Source: Flavobacteriaceae bacterium
GTDB lineage: Bacteria > Bacteroidota > Bacteroidia > Flavobacteriales > Flavobacteriaceae
Assembly (NCBI GenBank): GCA_002695445.1
Contig: NZOY01000102.1
Location: 6,189-13,039 of the forward strand
DNA length: 6,851 bases
Direction of reading: 5' to 3'
In this document: in pieces, positions 1 to 6,583 of the stretch
Layout of the letters: every line of letters starts with the position of its first letter
How positions within the stretch are numbered: the first letter of the stretch is position 1
The notes under the pieces: generated by a model
What the model saw: the letters and a program-made list of their open reading frames with translations, nothing else
Told to the model about the DNA's origin: nothing
Databases searched by the model: none
Translations under genes and position numbers: made by a program

Positions 1-433
1 CTTTCTTTATTCTATATATCATTTCTCTATTAAAACGATATTCCATAACCTGAACTTTAAGGACTTTTTTAGGTGATAAACTATCTAAAAGTTTAAGATC
101 ACGTTCCTCTTTCAACTTAAGAGCTAGATGTTCCAGGTTATTTATTTGGTTAATAACTTGAAATGCACTAATGTTTGATATAGTATCTAATTCTTTAAAA
201 TATTCTCTTCTTAGAGCTCTAATTTTTTTTCTAGATTTTTCGTGTATTTTGTCCTCGTAATCGTTGTAAATCTTCCAAAAAAAAGTTTCTTGATTCTCAT
301 TTAAACCTAATTTTTCAGTTATATAAGTCATTTTTAGGGCCTTAAGTCTATCAAAGCTCATATTATCTTTTTGTCCATAACTAAAATTTAAACTTAGAAT
401 TAGCACAATAAATAAAAATCTATTCATTTTCAT
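1..433 (-). CDS. Spy/CpxP-like secreted helical protein, putative sensor partner of the ECF sigma factor (C-terminus cut by window edge)
   Basis: I translated this reading frame by hand; 144 codons are visible before the window ends. Residues 1-20 form a signal peptide: short basic start (MKMNR), hydrophobic core FLFIVLILSLNF, and probable cleavage after SYG. The mature part is almost wholly charged amphipathic helix, including KLGLNENQETFFWKIYNDYEDK (about 41-62, the helix-turn pattern of LTxxQ/Spy-type proteins), a basic stretch near 67-77 (KSRKKIRALRR) and SPKKVLKVQVMEYRFNREM near 120-138. In flavobacteria a protein of this form commonly follows an ECF sigma gene and is annotated as a sensor of ECF-type sigma factor; the role is inferred from that resemblance and the position here. 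Two in-frame ATGs compete: at 433 (14-bp overlap with the upstream gene) and at 427 (8-bp overlap, the same length as the sigma/anti-sigma overlap). The few missing C-terminal residues lie outside the window. It is likely translated by coupling to the upstream gene. Confidence 0.72.
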   Translation of the reverse strand, partial: MKMNRFLFIVLILSLNFSYGQKDNMSFDRLKALKMTYITEKLGLNENQETFFWKIYNDYEDKIHEKSRKKIRALRREYFKELDTISNISAFQVINQINNLEHLALKLKEERDLKLLDSLSPKKVLKVQVMEYRFNREMIYRIKK

Positions 434-890
434 GTATATTAAGATTATAAGGGTTTTCACTAAATATTTTTATTTCAAAAATATCTTCAGTAGATATTGA
501 ATTATATGAGTCAATAACTAAATCATAACTTAAGGTATTAGAATCAAAGTCGTCAGCTATTTCGTAAGCAGAACTGTTTGACAAATATTGATCTAAAAAA
601 AATTCCTCTAGCTCCAACTTTTTTAACTTATTTTCCTCAAAAAAAATTAAAATTGCAATAGTTGCTACTATAGCACTAAAACTGAAGACATAATTACGCA
701 AGCTATTGTCAAAAGACGAGTAGTTCACTTTACTTAAAATTTCAGTTTCGACTGTATTAAAATAGTTCACAGGTGTTATAAAACCATCATTGTTTCTAAT
801 CAAACCTATTTTTCTCAAAAACATTTTTTCAAATAATTCAAAATATTTTTTTGGAACTTTAAACGGAGTTTTTTTGTGTAAATCATTCAT
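420..890 (-). CDS. putative membrane anti-sigma factor (single-pass, downstream of ECF sigma)
   Basis: A protein of 156 residues with one clear transmembrane helix at about 67-84 (NYVFSFSAIVATIAILIFF), no signal peptide, a basic N-terminal half and a strongly acidic C-terminal half rich in D, E, S and N. Topology is probably N-terminus in the cytoplasm and acidic tail outside, as in anti-sigma factors. The N-terminal part holds two copies of one motif, FKVPKKYFELFEKMFLRKI (10-28) and FITPVNYFNTVETEILSKV (37-55), pattern FxxPxxYFxxxExxxLxK. Similar motifs occur in uncharacterised proteins encoded next to ECF sigma genes in Bacteroidota. I see no zinc-binding HxxxCxxC anti-sigma motif, so it is not a ZAS-type protein. 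Its ATG overlaps the end of the sigma gene by 8 bp (ATGAATGA), which supports coupled translation and balanced amounts of the two proteins. The anti-sigma role is inferred from position, topology and size. Confidence 0.68.
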   Translation of the reverse strand: MNDLHKKTPFKVPKKYFELFEKMFLRKIGLIRNNDGFITPVNYFNTVETEILSKVNYSSFDNSLRNYVFSFSAIVATIAILIFFEENKLKKLELEEFFLDQYLSNSSAYEIADDFDSNTLSYDLVIDSYNSISTEDIFEIKIFSENPYNLNIHENE

Positions 891-1422
891 TTAAGATAGT
901 CTTAATTTTATTTTTAGCATGATGATATGAAGCTTTTAAACCTCCAACGGAAGTCTGTAATATCTCTGATATTTTTTCATATTTCATCTTGTCAAAATAT
1001 CTCATATTAAATATTATTCTTTGTTTCTGTGGTAAGTTTGCAATAGCCTTATGGAGTTTAATTTCAATTATATCCCCCTCGAAATAAGGGTCTGTTTCAA
1101 GTAAATTAATTTTATCTAAAATAAATTTTTCACCCGATATTCCCATTTGTTTTGATTTTTTATTGATAAAATTTAATGACTCATTTGTTGCTATCCTATA
1201 CATCCAAGTATACATACTACTATTTCCTTTAAATTTTTTAATATTTTCAAATACTTTAACAAAAGTATTTTGTAAAACATCATCGGCATCATCGTGATTT
1301 ATAACTATTTTTCTTATTTGCCAATAAAGGCGTTCTTTGTAATCAGATACTAATTTCCTAAAGGCAAGATCCTGTGTTTCAGGATTCTTTAATGCATTTA
1401 TAAATTGGTTTTCTGTATTCAA
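883..1422 (-). CDS. RNA polymerase ECF-type sigma factor (sigma-70 family)
   Basis: A 179-residue protein of normal ECF size that directs RNA polymerase to a specific promoter set. Region 2 spans about 24-90, with the core-binding and -10 recognition segment DADDVLQNTF (45-54) and YTWMYRIATN (71-80). Region 4 spans about 120-175, with LPQKQRIIFNMRYF (130-143) and a helix-turn-helix from YEKISEILQTSVGGLKASYHHAKNKI (148-173). There is no extra C-terminal domain. The start is unusual: the first usable codon is TTG at 1422-1420, since an in-frame TAA lies at 1431-1429, and the next Met is residue 70, inside region 2. The open frame shows no break elsewhere. It lies 46 bp downstream of the ABC exporter and overlaps the presumed anti-sigma gene, so it may be both read through from the envelope genes and expressed separately. 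Target promoters cannot be told from this window; an envelope-stress role is inferred from the two following genes. Confidence 0.93.
   Translation of the reverse strand: MNTENQFINALKNPETQDLAFRKLVSDYKERLYWQIRKIVINHDDADDVLQNTFVKVFENIKKFKGNSSMYTWMYRIATNESLNFINKKSKQMGISGEKFILDKINLLETDPYFEGDIIEIKLHKAIANLPQKQRIIFNMRYFDKMKYEKISEILQTSVGGLKASYHHAKNKIKTILNE
891..905 (-). promoter_or_regulatory. short perfect inverted repeat abutting the anti-sigma start codon
   Basis: On the minus strand this reads TTAAGA-CTA-TCTTAA, a perfect 6-bp inverted repeat with a 3-nt loop, ending directly before the ATG at 890-888. It lies inside the last codons of the sigma gene. In mRNA it could form a weak, A/U-rich hairpin over the initiation region of the anti-sigma gene that ribosomes translating the sigma gene would open. 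It could also be chance in AT-rich DNA, and its bases are constrained by coding. Confidence 0.3.
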
Positions 1423-1428
1423 AACTTC

Positions 1429-1444
1429 TTACATTTGATTCCTT
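1429..1444 (-). promoter_or_regulatory. AAGGA ribosome-binding site followed by an ATG-TAA start-stop pair ahead of the sigma gene
   Basis: On the minus strand, AAGGA (1444-1440) lies 5 nt before an ATG (1434-1432), ideal Shine-Dalgarno spacing. That ATG is followed at once by TAA (1431-1429). It is in the same frame as the sigma coding region, which then needs the TTG at 1422-1420; the AAGGA is 17 nt from the TTG, too far to serve it directly. So either ATG was the original start and codon 2 is now a nonsense codon, or this is a start-stop element with re-initiation at TTG. A good Shine-Dalgarno is itself notable because the other genes here lack one. Confidence 0.5.
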
Positions 1445-1468
1445 AGATACAAAAAAGTTTAATTCAAA

Positions 1469-3289
1469 TTAAAAAGTTTGTAATTCTACAAGTTTTTTGT
1501 AGAAAGAATCTTTTTTTAATAATCCTTGGTGAGTTCCTTTTTCAATAATTTTACCTTTATCTAGGAGAACTATTAAATCAGCCTTTTTAATTGTAGACAA
1601 ACGATGAGCAATTACAAGGGAAGTTCTATCTTTCATAAGGTTTTCTAATGCATTTTGAACTAATTTTTCGGAACCAGTGTCAAGTGAAGAAGTGGCTTCA
1701 TCTAAAATTAAAATATCTGGATTTTTTAAAACTGCTCTTGCAATCGAAAGTCTTTGCTTTTGTCCTCCAGAGAACATATTACCACCCTCTCCAATTACCG
1801 TATCAAACCCGTCATTTAATTTCTCAATAAATCCATATGCATTAGCTATTATTGCAGCCTCAACTACATCTTTTTTTGTTGCTAGAGGATTCCCTAGAGC
1901 AATGTTATTTTGGACAGAATCATTAAATAAAATTGAATCCTGGGTAACAACTCCAGTAAGCTGATAAAGATCTGATTTTTTAATTTGGTTGATAGGTATA
2001 TCATCTATCTTTAATTGACCTTTTCCAATTTCGTAAAATCGATTAATCAAATTAGCAACAGTGGTTTTACCTCCCCCGGAGGGTCCTACCAATGCAATGG
2101 TTTGACCTTTTTTTATTTCAAGAGAAAAATTTTCTAGAACACTTTTATTTCCATAAGAAAAGAAAACCTTTTCAAACTTAATTCCCTTTCTCAAATGTTT
2201 TAACCCTATTGACTCTGAAGTATCTTCCATATCATCTTTTGCCTCTAAAATGTCTAGAACACGTTGTGCTGCTGCATCCCCTTTTTTAATATTGTAAAAG
2301 GCTTTACTTATCCCTTTTGCAGGAGTCAATATATTGTATGCAAGTCCTAGATAAGATAAAAATATTGCTCCACTTAATGTCTGATCAACTAATACCATTC
2401 TACCACCAAACCATAACAAACCACTAATTACTAAAATTCCTAGAAACTCACTTATTGGAGAGGCAAGATTCTGTCTATTTAATAGTTTATTAGAAAAATG
2501 AAAAAAACGTTGTGTGGACTTCCCAAATTTTTTAACAAATTTATTTTGTGCATTAAATGCTTTAATAATTTTAATACCCCCAAGAGTTTCTTCCAATATA
2601 GATAGAAACTCTCCTTGTTCATTTTGTACGCGGGCAGATTTTCTCCTTAGTGATTTACCAATTTGAGAAATAATAGCCCCTGATAGTGGGATGAAAACTA
2701 AGACAAAAAAGGTCAGTTTCGTGCTAAAACTAAACATCACAATTAATGAAAATAAAATAGTCAAAGGATCACGGATTATTGACTCTAATATCGAAAGAAA
2801 TGAATGTTGTAACTCTAATACGTCTGACGAAATTCTAGCCATTAAATCACCTTTTTTCTTTTCGGTAAAAAAATTCAGGGGTAGAGAAATAGTTTTATTA
2901 TAAAGGGAATTTCTAATATCTTTAAGAATACCATTTCTTAAAAAAGTAATAAAGAACATTGCTAGGTAGTTAAAAATATTTTTAAGAAAAAATAGGAAAA
3001 TAACCATAACTATAACAAATAGAAGTGCAAGTCCTGCATCTTGTTCTAAATATTGAGTCACCTTAAAATTGAAAAATTCCTCTACAAATGATTTTAATTC
3101 ACTAATTCCCTCATATTTGGGTTGATTATATGTTTTTTTAGTTGTTCCAAAAAGTATTTGCATCATTGGAATCATTGCCACGTAGGCTAAGGCTGAAAAC
3201 AAAGCGTATAATATGTTGAAAAAAATATTCAAAAAGGCAAACTTTTTGTAGGGTAAACTAAATCGAATAATTTTAATGAAATAACTCAT
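1469..3289 (-). CDS. MsbA-like ABC exporter, fused membrane and ATPase domains
   Basis: A 606-residue half-transporter, expected to act as a homodimer in the inner membrane. The membrane domain (about 1-330) has helices near 15-45, 88-118, 172-210 (two) and 282-322 (two), the six of a type IV exporter. The ATPase domain (about 370-606) is complete: A-loop tyrosine 379 (FFSYG), Walker A GPSGGGKTT (402-410), Q-loop Q450, signature FSGGQKQR (506-513, Phe in place of the common Leu), Walker B ILILDEA with D530 and E531, D-loop SLD (535-537) and switch histidine H562. Length and order match MsbA/LptP-type lipid exporters, but this family also exports peptides and drugs, so the substrate is not determined; lipid or lipid-linked glycan is an inference from the adjacent glycosyltransferase and mutase. 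Its ATG follows the stop of the mutase gene with no gap (TAGATG), implying translational coupling. No catalytic residue is missing. Confidence 0.93.
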   Translation of the reverse strand: MSYFIKIIRFSLPYKKFAFLNIFFNILYALFSALAYVAMIPMMQILFGTTKKTYNQPKYEGISELKSFVEEFFNFKVTQYLEQDAGLALLFVIVMVIFLFFLKNIFNYLAMFFITFLRNGILKDIRNSLYNKTISLPLNFFTEKKKGDLMARISSDVLELQHSFLSILESIIRDPLTILFSLIVMFSFSTKLTFFVLVFIPLSGAIISQIGKSLRRKSARVQNEQGEFLSILEETLGGIKIIKAFNAQNKFVKKFGKSTQRFFHFSNKLLNRQNLASPISEFLGILVISGLLWFGGRMVLVDQTLSGAIFLSYLGLAYNILTPAKGISKAFYNIKKGDAAAQRVLDILEAKDDMEDTSESIGLKHLRKGIKFEKVFFSYGNKSVLENFSLEIKKGQTIALVGPSGGGKTTVANLINRFYEIGKGQLKIDDIPINQIKKSDLYQLTGVVTQDSILFNDSVQNNIALGNPLATKKDVVEAAIIANAYGFIEKLNDGFDTVIGEGGNMFSGGQKQRLSIARAVLKNPDILILDEATSSLDTGSEKLVQNALENLMKDRTSLVIAHRLSTIKKADLIVLLDKGKIIEKGTHQGLLKKDSFYKKLVELQTF

Positions 3290-4996
3290 CTATAAATTTA
3301 ATGTCTCTATTAATTTATTAATTTTAGTATCGAGCTTTTGTTCAACTTCTTTCCATGATTCATTTTCTCCCATTTTAGAATTAACACTAAAATAAAATTT
3401 TATTTTAGGTTCAGTTCCACTTGGTCTAATCGCTATTCTTGAATTATCTTCAAGTTTATATATTATGACATTTGATTTAGGTAAATCGATATTTACTTTA
3501 TGATTTGGTAGGGGTTTAAACCTCTTACTAATAAGATAATCATCAATTTGAATAATTTTTTTACTCCCAAGTTTTTTTGGAGAATTGTACCTAAAACTAT
3601 TCATCATTTCATTTATTTTTTTTGCACCTTCTTTTCCAGTCTGAGTAAATGAAATTAACCTTTCTTTGTAAGCTCCAAATTTTCTGTAACATGTTTCAAG
3701 AATATTGTAAAAACTTTTACCAATTTGTTTTGAATGTGCCCCAATCTCACATGCTAAAAGAGTAGAGGTAACGGCATCTTTATCTCTTATTTCACTACCC
3801 ACTAAATAACCGAAACTTTCCTCTCCACCACCAATAAAATTAAGAGATGGGTTATCTTTTATCAATTTTCCAATCCATTTAAAACCGGTTAGTGTTTCCA
3901 TATATTTAATTCCATATGATAAAGCAATTTTCTTTATCATTGGGGATGAAACTATTGTGGATGCTATAAATTGTTTTCCATTTAAATTATTCTTTTTTTT
4001 CCAATTTTCTAAAAGATAGTAAGTCATAACAGCCATAGTTTGATTGCCATTAAGCAAATAAAACTTATTATCTAAATCCCTAACAGCTACTCCAAGCCTG
4101 TCTGAATCGGGGTCAGTACCTATTACTATGTCTGCATTTAATTTTTCAGCTTCCTCAATTGCAAGCTTTAATGCTTCAGGCTCCTCCGGATTTGGGGATT
4201 TTACAGTTGGAAAATTTCCATCAGGTTTAGCTTGAGCTGCAACTATATTGACATTATTATACCCTGCATTTTTAAGTACCTGAGGTACAGCAGTGATTGA
4301 GGTTCCATGGAGAGATGTAAAAACAATTTTAAAATTTGACCTTAAATTTGTTTCTAGGAGCCCTAATTTTAAAGAGGCATCAATAAAGGCTTTATCTAAT
4401 TCGTCACCAATAATTTCTATCAATGAATCATTTGGTTTGGAAAGTATTTTATCAAACTTTGTTTTTTCAATTTGTCTAATAATTTCTTGGTCTTGAGGAG
4501 GAACAATTTGCCCTCCATCCTCCCAATAAACTTTGTAACCATTGTACTCAGGGGGATTATGTGAGGCAGTGAGGACAATACCGCAATTTGCCTTCAAATG
4601 CCTTACTGTAAATGATAGTTGAGGAGTAGATCTTAAATCAGAGTAAAGAAAAACCTTGATTCCATTTGCGGAAAACACATCAGCAACTTTTCTAGCTAGG
4701 CTTTTACTATTTTTTCTACAATCATAAGCAATTACAGTTTTTATTTCACCTTTAAATTTTTTTTTTAGATAGTCTGATAGGCCCTGTGTAGTTTTTCCCA
4801 ATGTGTACTGATTTATTCGGTTGGTGCCGACTCCCATAATACCTCTCATACCACCAGTACCAAACTCAAGATCCTTATAAAATGCGTCCTCTAAAACCTC
4901 TGAATTTTCTCTTAATTTTGAAATGGCCAAATGAGTAGATTTATCAAAAGGGGGCTCCAGCCACTCACGTATTTTAGACTCCAATTTTTTTTTCAT
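3290..4996 (-). CDS. phosphoglucomutase/phosphomannomutase (alpha-D-phosphohexomutase family)
   Basis: A 568-residue cytoplasmic enzyme that interconverts hexose 6-phosphate and hexose 1-phosphate, supplying precursors for nucleotide sugars. All four family motifs are intact: the phosphoserine loop TASHNP (143-148, catalytic S145), the Mg2+ loop DPDSDR (295-300, D295, D297 and D299), the sugar-specificity loop GGGEESFG (389-396) and the phosphate-binding loop RPSGTEP (524-530). The N-terminal EFGTGGMRG (44-52) and the length are typical of the longer PGM2/PgcA-like branch used as phospho-sugar mutase in Bacteroidota rather than the shorter AlgC or GlmM types. GEES in the sugar loop suits glucose and mannose phosphates. 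The ATG overlaps the glycosyltransferase stop by 4 bp (ATGA), and the stop abuts the ABC exporter start, so all three are probably produced together. Glucose versus mannose preference cannot be settled from sequence. Confidence 0.95.
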   Translation of the reverse strand: MKKKLESKIREWLEPPFDKSTHLAISKLRENSEVLEDAFYKDLEFGTGGMRGIMGVGTNRINQYTLGKTTQGLSDYLKKKFKGEIKTVIAYDCRKNSKSLARKVADVFSANGIKVFLYSDLRSTPQLSFTVRHLKANCGIVLTASHNPPEYNGYKVYWEDGGQIVPPQDQEIIRQIEKTKFDKILSKPNDSLIEIIGDELDKAFIDASLKLGLLETNLRSNFKIVFTSLHGTSITAVPQVLKNAGYNNVNIVAAQAKPDGNFPTVKSPNPEEPEALKLAIEEAEKLNADIVIGTDPDSDRLGVAVRDLDNKFYLLNGNQTMAVMTYYLLENWKKKNNLNGKQFIASTIVSSPMIKKIALSYGIKYMETLTGFKWIGKLIKDNPSLNFIGGGEESFGYLVGSEIRDKDAVTSTLLACEIGAHSKQIGKSFYNILETCYRKFGAYKERLISFTQTGKEGAKKINEMMNSFRYNSPKKLGSKKIIQIDDYLISKRFKPLPNHKVNIDLPKSNVIIYKLEDNSRIAIRPSGTEPKIKFYFSVNSKMGENESWKEVEQKLDTKINKLIETLNL

Positions 4997-5937
4997 TTGG
5001 TTTTTTCAGAAATATTATACCTTTTAACTTCTTTGCTATTACTAATTAAAATTTCACCAATAAATCCAGCAATAAAAAACTGGGCTCCCATAACCATAGT
5101 TGTTAAAGCAATATAAAATTCAGGTCTTTGAGAAATTAGTCGTGCTCCTTGATTAAAATAGAGTTTATTTATTCCCAAGTAAATAGTAAATCCAAAACCA
5201 ACTATTAGCATCACGGTTCCCAAAAAACCAAAAAAATGCATCGGTCTTTTACCAAATTTTTTCAAAAATAAAAGCGTTATTAAATCTAATAACCCATTTA
5301 TAAACCTATCACTTCCAAATTTTGTTTTACCGTACTTTCTAGCTTGGTGCTTTACAACTTGTTCTTCGATTTTTGTAAAACCTTCATTAGCAGCAATTAC
5401 AGGAATATATCTATGCATTTCGCCGTAAACCTCAATATTCTTAATCACCTCTTTTCGATAAATTTTTAGTCCACAATTAAAGTCATGCAAATAGATTCCA
5501 GAAACTACTCTTGCAGCCCAATTAAATAATTTTGAAGGTATATTCTTAAATAAAATAGAGTCATATCTTTTTTTCTTCCAACCAGAAATTAGATCTAGTT
5601 TTTTTGCTTTTATTGTCCCCACCATTTTATGTATTTCCTCAGGAGAATCTTGAAGGTCCCCATCCATAGTTATTATATAATCCCCCTTAGACTCTTTAAA
5701 TCCTGCATGTAAAGCTTGAGACTTTCCAAAGTTTTTTGAAAATAAAATACCATGTGTTTGACTGTTTTTTTCAGCTAATTCATGAATTATATCCCATGAA
5801 TTATCGTTACTTCCATCATCAATAAATATAATTTCATATTTGTATTTATGAACATCAAGAGATTTAGTAATCCACTGATGTAGTTCTCTAATAGACTCAG
5901 ATTCATTAAGTAATGGAATTACAACGGAAAGTTCCAT
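4993..5937 (-). CDS. family 2 glycosyltransferase, GtrB/DPM1-like, membrane-anchored
   Basis: A 314-residue enzyme likely to move a sugar from a nucleotide donor to polyprenyl phosphate at the cytoplasmic face of the inner membrane. The GT-A fold opens with SVVIPLLNESESI (4-16), then FIDDGSNDNSW (38-48), the metal-binding MDGDLQDSPEE (91-101, D92/D94/D97), FNCGLKIYRKEV (153-164) and the RKYGKTKFG loop (200-208) typical of the dolichyl/undecaprenyl-phosphate sugar transferase branch. Two membrane helices follow at about 235-256 and 274-297, the common bacterial GtrB-like layout, with a short basic tail. The ATG at 5937 is well defined and lies 39 bp downstream of the DUF4199 gene. A TATTTTTG sequence at 5965-5958 fits a -7 element, but without a properly spaced partner a separate promoter is doubtful. 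The sugar donor is not determined; the adjacent mutase suggests one derived from glucose 1-phosphate or mannose 1-phosphate. Confidence 0.92.
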   Translation of the reverse strand: MELSVVIPLLNESESIRELHQWITKSLDVHKYKYEIIFIDDGSNDNSWDIIHELAEKNSQTHGILFSKNFGKSQALHAGFKESKGDYIITMDGDLQDSPEEIHKMVGTIKAKKLDLISGWKKKRYDSILFKNIPSKLFNWAARVVSGIYLHDFNCGLKIYRKEVIKNIEVYGEMHRYIPVIAANEGFTKIEEQVVKHQARKYGKTKFGSDRFINGLLDLITLLFLKKFGKRPMHFFGFLGTVMLIVGFGFTIYLGINKLYFNQGARLISQRPEFYIALTTMVMGAQFFIAGFIGEILISNSKEVKRYNISEKTK

Positions 5938-5976
5938 ATTGAATTTTGATTCTTTACCAAAAATAAGAAATTAAAC

Positions 5977-6498
5977 CTATTTCACTTCTGATTTGCTCAA
6001 TATGAGTCCACTGATAAGTGAAACAATAAACCCAATAAATAAATTAAAAATAATTATGAAAGAACTTGTTGTAAGTGGTCCTGTAAGCTGTTTTTGAATT
6101 TCCAATATTGCATTTGCATCCTCAATATTTAGATTTGGGTCTTTTTTTAGCATCGTCTGTTTTTGAAAATCAAGTGTTTTTTCAATGAAATCCGGGTCTA
6201 TATAGTAAATTAGAATAACAGAATATAAGGCACTCGTTAAGCCTGATATTAAAGAAATACCCATCCCTGTCTTGAGGGCTTCTGACAACTTTAAATATCC
6301 CCTACAGGACTTTTTTAATTGATAAATACCAAAAAAAATCAATCCAATAATTACAGCTAGATTAATCAGTCCTATAAGGGTATTATTTTGGTAGTGTATG
6401 TCGAGAGATACTAATAAAAGTCCAGTGGTTACATTATATGCGGAAATTAAAAATCCGAAATTAATAGCGATTTGTTTATGAGTTGATTTAGTAGGCAA
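5977..6498 (-). CDS. DUF4199 family membrane protein of unknown function
   Basis: A 173-residue protein with four membrane helices at about 11-31, 41-61, 76-100 and 144-168 and a polar loop (101-143) between the last two. The pattern, with IAINFGFLISA at the start, a mid-region KxGMGISLISGLTSALYSVI and a closing hydrophobic helix, matches DUF4199 proteins widespread in Bacteroidota. No function is established. The start is TTG at 6498-6496: the frame is open upstream to a stop at 6540-6538 but contains no ATG or GTG, and the first internal Met (79) would lose two helices. Starting at TTG puts the first helix about ten residues in, as in the family. It is the first gene of the minus-strand array and is close to the glycosyltransferase, so it probably shares its transcript. 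Involvement in envelope glycan work is a guess from position only. Confidence 0.83.
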   Translation of the reverse strand: MPTKSTHKQIAINFGFLISAYNVTTGLLLVSLDIHYQNNTLIGLINLAVIIGLIFFGIYQLKKSCRGYLKLSEALKTGMGISLISGLTSALYSVILIYYIDPDFIEKTLDFQKQTMLKKDPNLNIEDANAILEIQKQLTGPLTTSSFIIIFNLFIGFIVSLISGLILSKSEVK

Positions 6499-6553
6499 TA
6501 ATATAGAAATGTTTACAAGCTTAATAAATTTATTTGATTACTAAAATATTTAA

Positions 6554-6583
6554 AAAAACTATTAAATTTGCAGGCAAAACAAA
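6554..6583 (-). promoter_or_regulatory. candidate promoter for the minus-strand array
   Basis: On the minus strand, TTTG (6583-6580) is followed after 18 nt by TAGTTTTT (6561-6554), which matches 7 of 8 positions of TAnnTTTG when the two free positions are counted. This fits the Bacteroidota primary-sigma consensus (TTTG near -33, TAnnTTTG near -7, usually 19-21 nt apart). It would give a leader of roughly 50 nt before the DUF4199 TTG start. AT-rich sequence makes chance matches common. Confidence 0.4.
6563..6570 (+). promoter_or_regulatory. candidate -7 element for the L31 gene
   Basis: TAAATTTG is a perfect match to the Bacteroidota -7 element TAnnTTTG. It predicts a transcription start near 6576 and a leader of about 20 nt before the ATG at 6596. 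The nearest TTTG upstream (6533-6536) is 26 nt away, longer than the usual 19-21, so the -33 element is weak. No Shine-Dalgarno sequence precedes the ATG, as is normal for this phylum. Confidence 0.45.

Noticed and set aside
1471..1498. Imperfect inverted repeat with A and T runs at the end of the exporter gene, resembling a terminator
   Set aside because: The stem is only TTGTA/TACAA with a 4-nt loop; two positions mismatch on the transcribed (minus) strand, there is no G/C-rich stem, and it overlaps the exporter's final codons.
1648..1964. Two plus-strand open frames of 60 and 95 codons opposite the ABC exporter
   Set aside because: They lie antisense to the ATPase domain motifs of a complete, highly conserved gene, have no recognisable product and overlap each other; they are shadows.
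2691..2903. Plus-strand open frame of 70 codons
   Set aside because: Antisense to the exporter membrane domain, with no family resemblance and no initiation context.
4293..4496. Plus-strand open frame of 67 codons
   Set aside because: Entirely antisense to the mutase gene; composition is that of a complementary strand.
4931..5116. Plus-strand open frame of 61 codons spanning the mutase/glycosyltransferase junction
   Set aside because: Antisense to the ends of two well-supported genes; no independent evidence.
5958..5965. TATTTTTG (minus strand), a perfect TAnnTTTG match in the gap before the glycosyltransferase
   Set aside because: No TTTG lies 17-23 nt upstream and such matches are frequent in AT-rich gaps, so it is not listed as a promoter.
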